Assembly: GCA_000799755.1 (NCBI GenBank)
Contig: JUHI01000003.1
Coordinates: 124,001 to 188,000, forward strand
Direction of reading: 5' to 3'
DNA: 64,000 bases
Source of the DNA: Martinezella tropici
GTDB lineage: Bacteria > Pseudomonadota > Alphaproteobacteria > Rhizobiales > Rhizobiaceae
Positions 7,365-14,607 of this stretch are shown piece by piece; position 1 is the first letter of the stretch, and each line of letters opens with the position of its first letter. Made by a program: the position numbers and the translations under genes. The notes below the pieces were generated by a model. It was not told the origin of the DNA. It ran no database searches and saw only the letters and a list, made by a program, of their open reading frames with translations.

Positions 7365-7776
7365 ATCCACCGACCAAGATGAAAATAATGAAAACGGCCA
7401 CCAGTCCGGTGGCCATTTTCTTGCAATTAATAATCTCCACTATCACGCTAATGAATTGTCTGAGCTTCGAAAGCTTGCTGAGGTTAGCCCAGAACTCGCT
7501 GAAAAAGTCATTGAACAGCGTGACAAAGAAAGCGCGCGAATTACGGCTAGCTACAATTTCGGAATAGCCTGCTCAATTATATTGCTCGCGCTCATACTCG
7601 CTAGTTTCACAATTCTTTGCATTTACGTTGGAATAATTGCGACAATTGCAGCGACCGGTGGGATTTTAGCCGTCGCACTTATGATACGTGTTATTCTCAC
7701 TGGCGAATGGTCCGAGACGAGTTGGGTAGGCAAAATTGTGGCAAGCATAATTAAGGGCTTGGGAGGCTCAACTTAA
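7336..7776 (+). CDS. Two-helix membrane protein, DUF2335-like
   Basis: 146 residues. A soluble N-terminal part ends in HANELSELRKLAEVSPELAE and a charged helix, then two hydrophobic segments (about residues 84-104 and 108-128, e.g. IIATIAATGGILAVALMIRV), and a short amphipathic C-terminus. This layout matches the DUF2335 family of phage-associated membrane proteins. Its place beside the repressor, in AT-rich DNA, fits a gene expressed in the lysogen, perhaps for superinfection exclusion; that role is inference. ATG at 7336 has AAAGAG just upstream. Confidence 0.6.
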   Translation: MAPKSRPPAKSTDQDENNENGHQSGGHFLAINNLHYHANELSELRKLAEVSPELAEKVIEQRDKESARITASYNFGIACSIILLALILASFTILCIYVGIIATIAATGGILAVALMIRVILTGEWSETSWVGKIVASIIKGLGGST

Positions 7777-7822
7777 TTCCATCTCGCTGCTTGCTACCTA
7801 CCGCGCAATAAATTGAAGCAAA

Positions 7823-8131
7823 TCACGCCGCGAAATGGCGACGGCCATTTAAATCAAATTCTCCGCAGGCATTCGCAATTTCCTGCAGCAGCCACCGCTT
7901 CGGCGGAACGCACATGTACGAATGCCCATCATCCCCGATGAAATTCATGAGCGGCAGCACGCAAAATTCCTCGTCATCCCCGACCGGTGCGAATGGCCCG
8001 ACCTTAAAGGCGTAGCCGGGAAAGCGATGACTGAGATAGTTCTCTAGCCGATCCTTTGCCGCCGCGACCTCGGCACGCTTGTCAAACGGCGGCACGATGA
8101 CGAATTCCAAAACCTCGCGCTCAATACCCAC
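7823..8131 (-). CDS. Conserved hypothetical protein, GTG start
   Basis: A 102-residue acidic soluble protein with a mixed alpha/beta pattern (VLEFVIVPPFDKRAEVAAAK). The GTG at 8131 is preceded by AAGGAGGA at the right distance and lies inside the end of the upstream gene, so the two are coupled. Two cysteines do not form a clear metal motif. It converges on the rightward membrane gene. Function unknown. Confidence 0.6.
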   Translation of the reverse strand: MGIEREVLEFVIVPPFDKRAEVAAAKDRLENYLSHRFPGYAFKVGPFAPVGDDEEFCVLPLMNFIGDDGHSYMCVPPKRWLLQEIANACGEFDLNGRRHFAA

Positions 8132-8357
8132 AGTCGTATCCTCCTTCGATACCGATTAGCCTTCCGATCACACCGCCGCATGGCTGGCACCTGAACGGAA
8201 TTCGCTCCAAGAAGACGCTTTCGATCAACTCGTCGGCATCTCGCGGAGCGTCCTCACCGACCGGCAATTCCACGATCCTCTCGCTCTCCCGCAAGCAGTT
8301 GTCGCACCTGATCTGAAGGGTGAAGCAAGCTGCTGATTTCATAACCGCTAGGTGCAT
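8121..8357 (-). CDS. Small double-CxxC zinc-binding protein
   Basis: A 78-residue protein with CDNCLRESERIVELPV near the N-terminus and FRCQPCGG about 35 residues later, two CxxC pairs that should form one zinc ribbon. The start has a strong ribosome-binding site (AAAGGAGA). It is the first gene of a short leftward pair reading away from operators O2 and O3, so it is probably under the same repressor control. Function unknown. Confidence 0.6.
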   Translation of the reverse strand: MHLAVMKSAACFTLQIRCDNCLRESERIVELPVGEDAPRDADELIESVFLERIPFRCQPCGGVIGRLIGIEGGYDCGY

Positions 8358-8446
8358 TTTGTTCTCCTTTCGTTCTTATGAAGCCAGAACGAAAGCCGAG
8401 AGTCGAGTCTGATTCGCGATTCGGCGTTAACTTTTTGTCGAAACAC

Positions 8447-8469
8447 AAATGTACGATTAGCATACATTT
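8447..8469. promoter_or_regulatory. Operator O2
   Basis: A 23-bp site with arms AAATGTA-N9-TACATTT, sharing most inner bases with O1 (the CGATNAGCA core is common to both). It starts 35 bp before O3, close to an integral number of helical turns, so two repressor dimers could bind on nearly the same face. It lies 90 bp upstream of the leftward zinc-protein gene. Confidence 0.65.
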
Positions 8470-8474
8470 TTTCG

Positions 8475-8504
8475 TTGACGCGAATGTATGATTTGCGTAC
8501 ATTC
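8475..8504 (+). promoter_or_regulatory. Rightward early promoter overlapped by operator O3
   Basis: TTGACG (8475-8480), 17 bases, then TACATT (8498-8503) makes a good sigma70 promoter reading into the recombination operon. Operator O3 (8482-8504, GAATGTA-N9-TACATTC) covers the spacer and -10, the same geometry as O1 on the leftward promoter. The leader to the first ATG (8581) is about 70 bases. Confidence 0.65.
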
Positions 8505-8580
8505 TTCTCATCAACACCGCACCGAATGACCCCGCCAGCCGGCGAAGCAGAGAAACGGGCGCAAGATGAGGGAAGCAAGA

Positions 8581-9183
8581 ATGTCGACCAGACTGACGAA
8601 GGATATACGTGAGGCAATCGCCAAGGACTTGATCAAGCATCGCTTCGAGGATGCTGTGAAGAATGTGTATGCCCAGCGCGCCGCACTTGCCGATGCAGTC
8701 TATCGAGACATCTATACCAAAACGCAACGCGAGCAGATCGAAGCCCTTCCTGACGGCATGCTGCCCACCGTCGACGACCTGAGTGTCAACTTCGGCACAT
8801 CATACACCCATGTCTATTTCAGCGGCTACTCTTACGGCGACCTGAACAAGGTTGTCTCTGCCGATCGCACCGGATCGTATCGCCGTGTTTATTACAAGCA
8901 CAAGGGCGGTTCGGTGAAGGTGTATGACGCCACGCATAAGCTGGCCGTCGAATATGATCGCCTATCAGGCGTAGCCGCCGACCTCGTGAACGAAATCGAT
9001 GTAGCCCGGCGATCCGCCATCGCCGCGATGGCCTCTGTCGGAACTATCAAGCGTTTGATCGAGGCATGGCCCGAGGTTGCTCCTTTTGCGCGTCGATTTG
9101 ATGTCGAGCGCCCTCAACTCCCGATGGTTCAGACCGACAAGCTCAACAAGATTTTGGATCTCCCGGTCTCAGAAGCCGCCTGA
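8581..9183 (+). CDS. Nmad5-like putative nucleotide-modification protein
   Basis: A 200-residue soluble protein, first gene of the rightward early operon. The N-terminus MSTRLTKDIREAIAKDLIKH and the ALADAVYRDIYTK, ALPDGMLP segments resemble phage proteins grouped as Nmad5 (nucleotide-modification-associated domain 5). This is recalled family likeness, not a search result. A role in modifying or handling phage nucleotides would fit the methylase in the other arm. The ATG at 8581 is preceded by GAGGGAAG; an earlier ATG at 8566 lacks one. Confidence 0.55.
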   Translation: MSTRLTKDIREAIAKDLIKHRFEDAVKNVYAQRAALADAVYRDIYTKTQREQIEALPDGMLPTVDDLSVNFGTSYTHVYFSGYSYGDLNKVVSADRTGSYRRVYYKHKGGSVKVYDATHKLAVEYDRLSGVAADLVNEIDVARRSAIAAMASVGTIKRLIEAWPEVAPFARRFDVERPQLPMVQTDKLNKILDLPVSEAA

Positions 9184-9259
9184 TCCAATTCGGCATCCGC
9201 TCTTCACTGCAGCGGATATCGAAAGTGATCAACGCGCGACGGCGCATGAGGAATGGGAA

Positions 9260-9577
9260 ATGGGTAAGCGCATCGAAAATATCGACATCGAGGTTGGAGC
9301 CCGCATTCGGGATTTCCGCAAGATCCGTGGCGTCACGCAGACTGGGCTTGCAGCCGCCCTCGGCGTCACCTTTCAGCAGGTGCAGAAATACGAGAAGGGC
9401 ACGAACCGTGTTTCCGTCGGCGCTCTCGTCGCAATATGCCGCACGCTGAATATCGAGCCCATGGATTTACTCGGCGTCTATTTCGGTGACAGCGAGAACG
9501 CTGCGACGCCGGCCCTTCTCGCGGAGGTCAAAAATCTCCGCACCAAGCTTTCCGACATTCAACAGCTTTGCGCCTGA
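9260..9577 (+). CDS. XRE-family helix-turn-helix regulator
   Basis: 105 residues with a textbook XRE HTH: VGARIRDFRKIRGVTQTGLA, ALGVTFQQVQKYEKGTNRVS, then the helix VGALVAICRTLNIEPMDLL. The C-terminal 30 residues are helical (LLAEVKNLRTKLSDIQQL), probably for dimerisation. It sits second in the early operon, so it may be an antirepressor-type or delayed-early regulator in addition to the S24 repressor. Start ATG 9260 has GAGGAATGGGAA upstream. Confidence 0.8.
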   Translation: MGKRIENIDIEVGARIRDFRKIRGVTQTGLAAALGVTFQQVQKYEKGTNRVSVGALVAICRTLNIEPMDLLGVYFGDSENAATPALLAEVKNLRTKLSDIQQLCA

Positions 9578-9602
9578 CGCGCGGGATTTGGAGGCTACGG
9601 CA

Positions 9603-9992
9603 ATGACCACATGCCAATTCAACTTCGATGAAGTGAAGCTGCCAGGCTACGGCGAAGGCGTCCTTCTTTATGGAACTGCCACGCTCGAGGGCGATTGCGA
9701 AGACGACAGCTATTTCTACGTCGCATCCATCCAGATCGGCAATCGTGTTCTGACGCGCCCGAGCCGGATCAACAGCGCGCACGTCGTCGATGACTTCTTC
9801 TTTACCGAGATCGCCAATCAGATCGAGAGCGACAAGACGGCTGTCGGTCGCAATGCGGCAGATGCGTGGACCGATGCTGTCGCCGGCAATGTCGAACCGG
9901 TTCCTGTTCTTCGCCGCCGCGCCGGCATGCCGTTGGGCTTCGTCCCCGAAATCTCCCCGACGCGCTCCTATGCGATGGAGGCTGCGGAATGA
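9603..9992 (+). CDS. Hypothetical phage protein
   Basis: 129 residues, acidic N-terminal half with a beta-rich pattern (GVLLYGTATLEGDCEDDSYF) and then an Ala/Arg-rich C-terminus. The ATG at 9603 follows GGAGG at good spacing. Its stop overlaps the next ATG (ATGA). A short, conserved-looking protein between a regulator and the recombination genes; no family recognised. Confidence 0.6.
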   Translation: MTTCQFNFDEVKLPGYGEGVLLYGTATLEGDCEDDSYFYVASIQIGNRVLTRPSRINSAHVVDDFFFTEIANQIESDKTAVGRNAADAWTDAVAGNVEPVPVLRRRAGMPLGFVPEISPTRSYAMEAAE

Positions 9993-10243
9993 GCAAGCAC
10001 AAGATTTTCGATGATGGCGGCCCAGCATTTTCCCGCTCTGGATTTTACAGTGATGGCGGTCCTAGAGAAAGTGACTGCTGGCCGACTGATGGAATGAGCC
10101 TTCGCGACTGGTTCGCCGGTCAGGCTCTGGCTGGCTCGCTCGCCGGCGAACCGGGATCGCACCTCATCCCCGAGCGCCTTGCACCCGACTGCTACGCTCT
10201 TGCCGACGCCATGATCGCCGCCCGGAAAGGCGGTGTACAATGA
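9989..10243 (+). CDS. Small conserved phage protein with GMSLRDWFAGQA motif
   Basis: 84 residues. It carries DDGGPAFSRS near the N-terminus, GMSLRDWFAGQAL in the middle and YALADAMIAARK at the end, a combination found in many small uncharacterised phage proteins of early regions. Coupled on both sides: its ATG overlaps the preceding stop and its stop overlaps the following ATG. Function unknown. Confidence 0.65.
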   Translation: MSKHKIFDDGGPAFSRSGFYSDGGPRESDCWPTDGMSLRDWFAGQALAGSLAGEPGSHLIPERLAPDCYALADAMIAARKGGVQ

Positions 10244-10491
10244 CGCGCTGCGATCTCCGCTCCCATCATGAATGCTCGTGCCGCCCTGGCGAATGCGCCG
10301 TCGCCCCGATGCTCGACCTTCGCGATACGCCGGTAATCCGGTTCAGCACGGCACAGCATTTCATCGTTGCCGCGCTCGTCACTGCATTCATGGCCGCAAT
10401 CGGCTACGGCGCACTTTCCAGCGCGAACGAAGCCTACAGCAAGCAATTCAAAATCGAACAGGAGTCTTCCGTCCATGTCGCACGCCGCTGA
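10240..10491 (+). CDS. Small single-pass membrane protein
   Basis: 83 residues with a His/Cys-rich N-terminus (SHHECSCRPGEC), one transmembrane helix (HFIVAALVTAFMAAIGYGAL) and a charged tail. The ATG overlaps the previous stop, and the gene overlaps the start of the Gp157 gene by 17 bases in another frame. Function unknown. Confidence 0.55.
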   Translation: MTRCDLRSHHECSCRPGECAVAPMLDLRDTPVIRFSTAQHFIVAALVTAFMAAIGYGALSSANEAYSKQFKIEQESSVHVARR

Positions 10492-10996
10492 ATTCAATGT
10501 CGCGCGGCAGGCCGAAGCCGCAAAGCGTCTCATGGCGAACCTTCGCTCCCAGGGCGTCGACGACGACCAGGAACTCGTTGCCGACACGATCGAAGGTGAG
10601 ACGACCCTTCTCGATGCGATACAGACTGCGCTCGACGAGATCGACGAATGCGAAATCCAGATTGTCGGGCTCAAGGCTAAGGAAGCCGAGTTCGCCGACC
10701 GGCGCCGGCGCATGGAAGAACGCGCCGAACGCATCCGCGCGACAATCGAGCAAGCGATGATCGCGACCGAGCAGGATAGCCTTCGGCTGCCGACCGCCAC
10801 GCTGACGCTGACGAAGCGCGCCCCTGGCCTGATCGTCATCAACGAAGCCGACATTCCAACGAAATTCTGGGTCGAGCAAGAGCGTCCCGCTCCGAAACTC
10901 GACAAGAAAGCCCTCAGGGCCGCGCTCGACGAAGGCACCGTTCCAGGCGCCACCCTCGACAACGGCAGCCGCAGTCTTTCCGTACGGAGGAAGTGA
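10475..10996 (+). CDS. Gp157-like phage protein
   Basis: 173 residues matching the siphovirus Gp157 pattern: an N-terminal helix, then EGETTLLDAIQTALDEIDE, a long charged coiled coil (LKAKEAEFADRRRRMEERAE), and a C-terminal beta part with TLTLTKRAPGLIVINEADIP and KKALRAALDEG. Gp157 proteins are linked to phage recombination and, in Streptococcus phages, to phage-resistance phenotypes. It ends two bases before the Bet gene's start, an arrangement common in phage single-strand annealing modules. AGGAG precedes the ATG. Confidence 0.85.
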   Translation: MSHAAEFNVARQAEAAKRLMANLRSQGVDDDQELVADTIEGETTLLDAIQTALDEIDECEIQIVGLKAKEAEFADRRRRMEERAERIRATIEQAMIATEQDSLRLPTATLTLTKRAPGLIVINEADIPTKFWVEQERPAPKLDKKALRAALDEGTVPGATLDNGSRSLSVRRK

Positions 10997-10998
10997 TC

Positions 10999-11952
10999 AT
11001 GAACGCCATCACGAAATTCGACATGACCCCGCGCCAGATCGCACTTGTCAAATCGACCGTAGCCAGGGACACGAATGACGATGAATTCAACCTCTATATG
11101 GAGGTTGCCAAGGCTAAAGGGCTCGACCCATTTCTCGGTCAGATCATTCCCATGGTCTTCAATAAGACGCAGCCGGCGAAGCGAAAGATGACGATCATCA
11201 TCAGCCGCGACGGCCAGCGCGTTATTGCGCAGCGCTGCGGTGACTACAGGCCCGCGAGCAAACCGCCCGTCTATGAAACAGACCCGTCGCTCAAGGGACC
11301 GCTCAACCCGCATGGCATTGTTTCTGCGACCGTCTACCTTTGGAAGCAGGACCCCAAAACCAGCGACTGGTATGAAGTCGCCGGTCAAGGTTTCTGGGAA
11401 GAATTTGCCCCGATCAAAGATGAGTGGAAACGCGGCGAAGACGGAAACAGCTACAAGACCGGCAAGCAGACCTTAGACGATTCCGGCAACTGGTGCCGGA
11501 TGCCACGCCTGATGATTGCCAAGTGCGCAGAAATGCAGGCGTTGCGCGCCGGCTGGCCCGAGCAGTTCACCGGCCTGTACGACGAAGCCGAGATGGACCG
11601 CGCGAAGGTCTTGGACCTGACGGCCTCCGAAATTGTCATTCAAGAACAGCAGGACAACCGGCTCCGCGCGATCGGCGGCAAGGATGCGCTCACCATTTGG
11701 TGGGGCGATGGATTTGCTCTTGAGAATGTGCCGGACGGCAAATTCTTCGACGCTGTCGTCGAGCACATTGCCAATCTCGACCCTATTGCCGTGGCGAAAT
11801 GGGAAGACGCTAACCGAGCCAGCCTGCAGATCTATTGGGCTCGTCACCCAGGCGACGCTCTGGAGCTGAAAAAGAGGCTCGAAGCCGCACGGCAGAAGCG
11901 TGCGACGAATGTCGATAAGGCTCTGCAGGGCCATCCATTGATGGCAGGCTGA
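10999..11952 (+). CDS. bet: Phage recombination protein Bet (RecT/Red-beta family single-strand annealing protein)
   Basis: 317 residues. The N-terminal two thirds follow the RecT/Bet fold: DDEFNLYMEVAKAKGLDPFL, GQIIPMVFNK, MTIIISRDGQRVIAQRCGDY, GIVSATVYLWK, and MPRLMIAKCAEMQALRAGWP. Bet anneals complementary single strands and normally works with a 5'-3' exonuclease. None is recognisable next to it here. The ATG at 10999 has GGAGG eight bases upstream; the GTG at 10993 is too close to that site. Confidence 0.9.
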   Translation: MNAITKFDMTPRQIALVKSTVARDTNDDEFNLYMEVAKAKGLDPFLGQIIPMVFNKTQPAKRKMTIIISRDGQRVIAQRCGDYRPASKPPVYETDPSLKGPLNPHGIVSATVYLWKQDPKTSDWYEVAGQGFWEEFAPIKDEWKRGEDGNSYKTGKQTLDDSGNWCRMPRLMIAKCAEMQALRAGWPEQFTGLYDEAEMDRAKVLDLTASEIVIQEQQDNRLRAIGGKDALTIWWGDGFALENVPDGKFFDAVVEHIANLDPIAVAKWEDANRASLQIYWARHPGDALELKKRLEAARQKRATNVDKALQGHPLMAG

Positions 11953-11954
11953 CC

Positions 11955-12446
11955 ATGACCCAGCCCCTACCCTTCATTTGGACCGGAGAAGCTTTCCAGC
12001 CTGTCAATCGTCATTGGGCGAGGAAATGCGACGAGCGCTTTGTCGTCGGTCAAATCTATACCTTCGACGAGTTGCATGTCCGATCCAGCGCAACGCATGC
12101 CCATTATTTCGCTGCGCTACACGATATCTGGCAGAGCCTGCCGGAGCGCTATGCCGAGCAGTTCCCGACTGAAGAGCATATGCGGAAATATGCCCTAATC
12201 CGTACGGGATTCCACACGATGATGCAGCACGTCTGCAAATCGGAAGCCGAGGCGCAACGGCTCGCATCCGTCATCCGGCCTTACGACAGCTATCAGCTCG
12301 TCACGGTCAAGGAAAACATCGTCACAGTCTATCACGCCATCAGCCAGGATTACCGGTCGATGGACAAGCGGTCCTTTGCCGAAAGCAAAGAAAAGGTGCT
12401 CGATTGGTGCTCTGCGCTTGTCGGCGCGGAAAGGAGCGCCGCATGA
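11955..12446 (+). CDS. Hypothetical phage protein (possible NinB/DUF1367-like recombination accessory)
   Basis: 163 residues, begins two bases after the bet stop. VNRHWARKCDERFVVGQIYT, THAHYFAALHDIWQSLPERY and LDWCSALVG recall the DUF1367/NinB style of phage protein, in which a short beta N-terminus is followed by helices with conserved His and Trp. That likeness is weak. Position right behind Bet suggests a part in recombination or replication. Confidence 0.6.
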   Translation: MTQPLPFIWTGEAFQPVNRHWARKCDERFVVGQIYTFDELHVRSSATHAHYFAALHDIWQSLPERYAEQFPTEEHMRKYALIRTGFHTMMQHVCKSEAEAQRLASVIRPYDSYQLVTVKENIVTVYHAISQDYRSMDKRSFAESKEKVLDWCSALVGAERSAA

Positions 12447-12841
12447 CGGACACCCGCTCAATCTTCTGCTGCGGCTGCCAGGCCGAAGTTCCGGCCCGGC
12501 TCACTGATGGCAGAGAAATCTATCCGCATCGCGCCGACCTAGCGCCTCTACCGTTCTGGAAATGTGACGCCTGCAAGAATTTCGTCGGCTGCCACCACAA
12601 GACCAAGAACCGGACGAACCCGCTCGGATGCATCCCGACACGCGAAATCAAGGCGGCTCGTCAGCATATCCATCAGATCCTTGATCCGATCTGGAAGTCA
12701 GGTCGATACGGCCGTCGCGAGCTTTATTCGATGATCGCTCACGTCCTTGGCGTCGCTGAATACCACACGGCTGAAATTCGCAGCGTCGACGAGGCACGGC
12801 GTGTCTATCGAATTGTCAAAGATATCGGGAGCGCCGCATGA
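12443..12841 (+). CDS. Zinc-finger-containing phage protein, DUF3268-like
   Basis: 132 residues. CCGCQAEV and WKCDACKNFVGCH provide the zinc ligands; NPLGCIPTREIKAARQHIHQ and LDPIWKSGRYGRRELYSMIA match the helical second half of DUF3268. These proteins are common in early phage regions and are thought to bind DNA or protein. The ATG at 12443 overlaps the previous stop as ATGA. Confidence 0.75.
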   Translation: MTDTRSIFCCGCQAEVPARLTDGREIYPHRADLAPLPFWKCDACKNFVGCHHKTKNRTNPLGCIPTREIKAARQHIHQILDPIWKSGRYGRRELYSMIAHVLGVAEYHTAEIRSVDEARRVYRIVKDIGSAA

Positions 12842-13002
12842 ACTCCGCCCAGCTTCACCGCCAGAAATTCCCGAGCGCTCGCCCGAGCACTATTGCCTAC
12901 CTCGAAAAGCGAGATGAGACCACTGCACGCCTCAAGTCTGAAGTGGAAGCTCGTCGTCGGAAGCGTCTTTCCTGGCTGTATTGGATATGGAGGCGCGCGT
13001 GA
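12838..13002 (+). CDS. Tiny basic phage protein (54 aa)
   Basis: Starts MNSAQLHRQKFPSARPSTIA and ends in a Trp/Arg-rich tail (RRRKRLSWLYWIWRRA). The ATG overlaps the preceding stop (ATGA) and its TGA overlaps the next gene's GTG (GTGA), so it fits the coupled chain exactly. The aromatic, basic tail could associate with membrane or nucleic acid. Too short for default gene callers. Confidence 0.5.
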   Translation: MNSAQLHRQKFPSARPSTIAYLEKRDETTARLKSEVEARRRKRLSWLYWIWRRA

Positions 13003-13793
13003 AACAGATCTACGCCTGGATTCGCGACCCCAAGAATAATTTGTTCAAGGGCATCTCGAAGCGAAGCGCCCTCTTCCGGCTCTTCTGCGAAAACCCCGAT
13101 AGCTGCGATCTGTATGTGAAGGAGAATTCGTGCCTTCACTGCACCGCGCTCTCACCATGCAAGTTTGGCCGGAAGATTGAAACCGAAGGCCCGACGCGCG
13201 CCGCCAGATCATTTTACTCGACAACCGATAAATGGCGGAAGGACAACGCCGATTATCTGTCGAAGCTTAAGCCCTTGACAGCATACAACCGCGTGTTCCG
13301 CACTCACGGCAATTTCTATCTTCCGTATGCCTTCATGACCGGCACGTTTGGAAACGGATACCCGCTTGAAAGCAAATGGGTTGCAGAAGCCGATATGACA
13401 CCGGAGCTTCTGGCCAAGATATGCAATGCCCATCCGCGTGCGGCGTTCGGTGGCGAGCTAACAGACTACCAAAAGAAGGAATTGCCAAAGTTTATCGCGG
13501 ACTTGCACATGCATTATCCGGAAATCTTCGCGCTATTGCCAGAAAACCGGAAGGGCAGCCTCGCAAACATAAGCTATGTGGGTCGGAAAGCTGACATCAC
13601 GACGTGCGCATCTGGGGAATACATTTTCGGAAATTACCGCTGGAAATGGGATGGGACCGACCTCGTTGGAGGCTCGATGCTCTTTCAGCCCGTCAAAGGT
13701 GACATCGAAATTCGGATTAAGCCGCAGGCTGGCGAGCCGGTGACGATCACCGACAATCGCCAAGTCAGTTCTGAAACTCGCTTTCTGGATTGA
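12999..13793 (+). CDS. Hypothetical phage protein with Cys cluster, GTG start
   Basis: 264 residues. A cysteine group near the N-terminus (CENPDSCDLYVKENSCLHC, then SPCKFG) probably binds zinc or, given six cysteines in about 35 residues, conceivably an iron-sulfur cluster. The rest is a mixed fold with Tyr/Lys-rich patches and a beta-rich C-terminus (GDIEIRIKPQAGEPVTITDN). The GTG at 12999 has GGAGG upstream and overlaps the previous stop; earlier in-frame TTG and ATG codons lie within that ribosome-binding site. I do not recognise the family. Confidence 0.65.
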   Translation: MKQIYAWIRDPKNNLFKGISKRSALFRLFCENPDSCDLYVKENSCLHCTALSPCKFGRKIETEGPTRAARSFYSTTDKWRKDNADYLSKLKPLTAYNRVFRTHGNFYLPYAFMTGTFGNGYPLESKWVAEADMTPELLAKICNAHPRAAFGGELTDYQKKELPKFIADLHMHYPEIFALLPENRKGSLANISYVGRKADITTCASGEYIFGNYRWKWDGTDLVGGSMLFQPVKGDIEIRIKPQAGEPVTITDNRQVSSETRFLD

Positions 13794-13801
13794 GGTGCGC
13801 C

Positions 13802-14203
13802 ATGGCCCGTCGCGAGTTCACCAACGCCGTCTATGCCCAGATCGTAAAGCGCGCGATGCTACCGAGCGGAGAGATCGTCTGCGAAGGCTGCGGCCTCGTT
13901 CTTGGCAAGAAGGCCTATCACATCGACCATACTATCCCTGACGGGCTGCAGGTCGACAAAAGCCGGAAGCTCACCGCCGCAGACGGCAAGCTGCTCGGCG
14001 TCGAGTGTTGCCATAAGCCCAAGACGGCCGAGGACGTGAAGATCATTTCCAAGGCCAAGCATGTCGAAGCCAACTATCTCGGCATTAAGGCACCGAAGCA
14101 GAAGCTTCGCGGTCCAGGCTTCCCCAAATCCCCGAAGGCAGAGCGCCGGCAGCCGAAGCCGATCCTTCCCGCGCGCCAGCTCTACAAGGAAATCGACGCA
14201 TGA
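13802..14203 (+). CDS. HNH endonuclease-like protein
   Basis: 133 residues. CEGCGLVLGKKAYHIDHTIP gives one CxxC and the H-x-DH core of an HNH nuclease, followed by GVECCHKPKTAEDVKIISKA, which carries the second Cys pair and the final His region. The C-terminus is Lys/Pro-rich. In phages, small HNH proteins act in DNA packaging or recombination; this one is in an early operon near Bet. The ATG has GAGGTG just upstream; its stop overlaps the next ATG. Confidence 0.8.
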   Translation: MARREFTNAVYAQIVKRAMLPSGEIVCEGCGLVLGKKAYHIDHTIPDGLQVDKSRKLTAADGKLLGVECCHKPKTAEDVKIISKAKHVEANYLGIKAPKQKLRGPGFPKSPKAERRQPKPILPARQLYKEIDA

Positions 14204-14607
14204 TCACCAATGCTGAAGGCAAGACTAAGTCATTCCCTATCGACGCCGTCATGTCGACCATTACTGGGGTCCTGGTATCGGAAAACGGAATTGGCTGCAT
14301 CTACGAGATGCTGAACTGGATGACGGGGGATAGCGTCTTTACACACCAGATCCCGCGCATCAGCCGTGAGGCCGTCCCGGTGATGCTTGCCATCTATCCA
14401 GAGATGCAAGCCGCCATTGATGAAGCCAAACAGGTCAACGGCGATAACTGGCGCGAGTGGCTGACGACATGGAGGCAGCGCTACGGCGACGAGATTGCTG
14501 TTCCTGTCATGAATATCGCCGAGCACGAACGGATCGATCCACTATCAGAACTCGCTGAGAAGGTTTCTCCTGATCGGATCATTACTTTGGGGGATATCAA
14601 GCCATGA
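14200..14607 (+). CDS. Conserved phage protein with THQIPR motif
   Basis: 135 residues. SFPIDAVMSTITGVLVSENG, GCIYEMLNWMTGDSVFTHQI and PRISREAVPVMLAIYPEMQA form a block that resembles a family of small uncharacterised phage proteins (helical, with a conserved THQxPR). The C-terminus ends ISPDRIITLGD-like (actual: VSPDRIITLGDIKP). Coupled by ATGA on both sides. Function unknown. Confidence 0.65.
   Translation: MITNAEGKTKSFPIDAVMSTITGVLVSENGIGCIYEMLNWMTGDSVFTHQIPRISREAVPVMLAIYPEMQAAIDEAKQVNGDNWREWLTTWRQRYGDEIAVPVMNIAEHERIDPLSELAEKVSPDRIITLGDIKP

Noticed and set aside
10192..11388. A 398-codon leftward frame opposite Gp157 and Bet
   Set aside because: Antisense shadow of two clearly recognisable phage genes with ribosome-binding sites.
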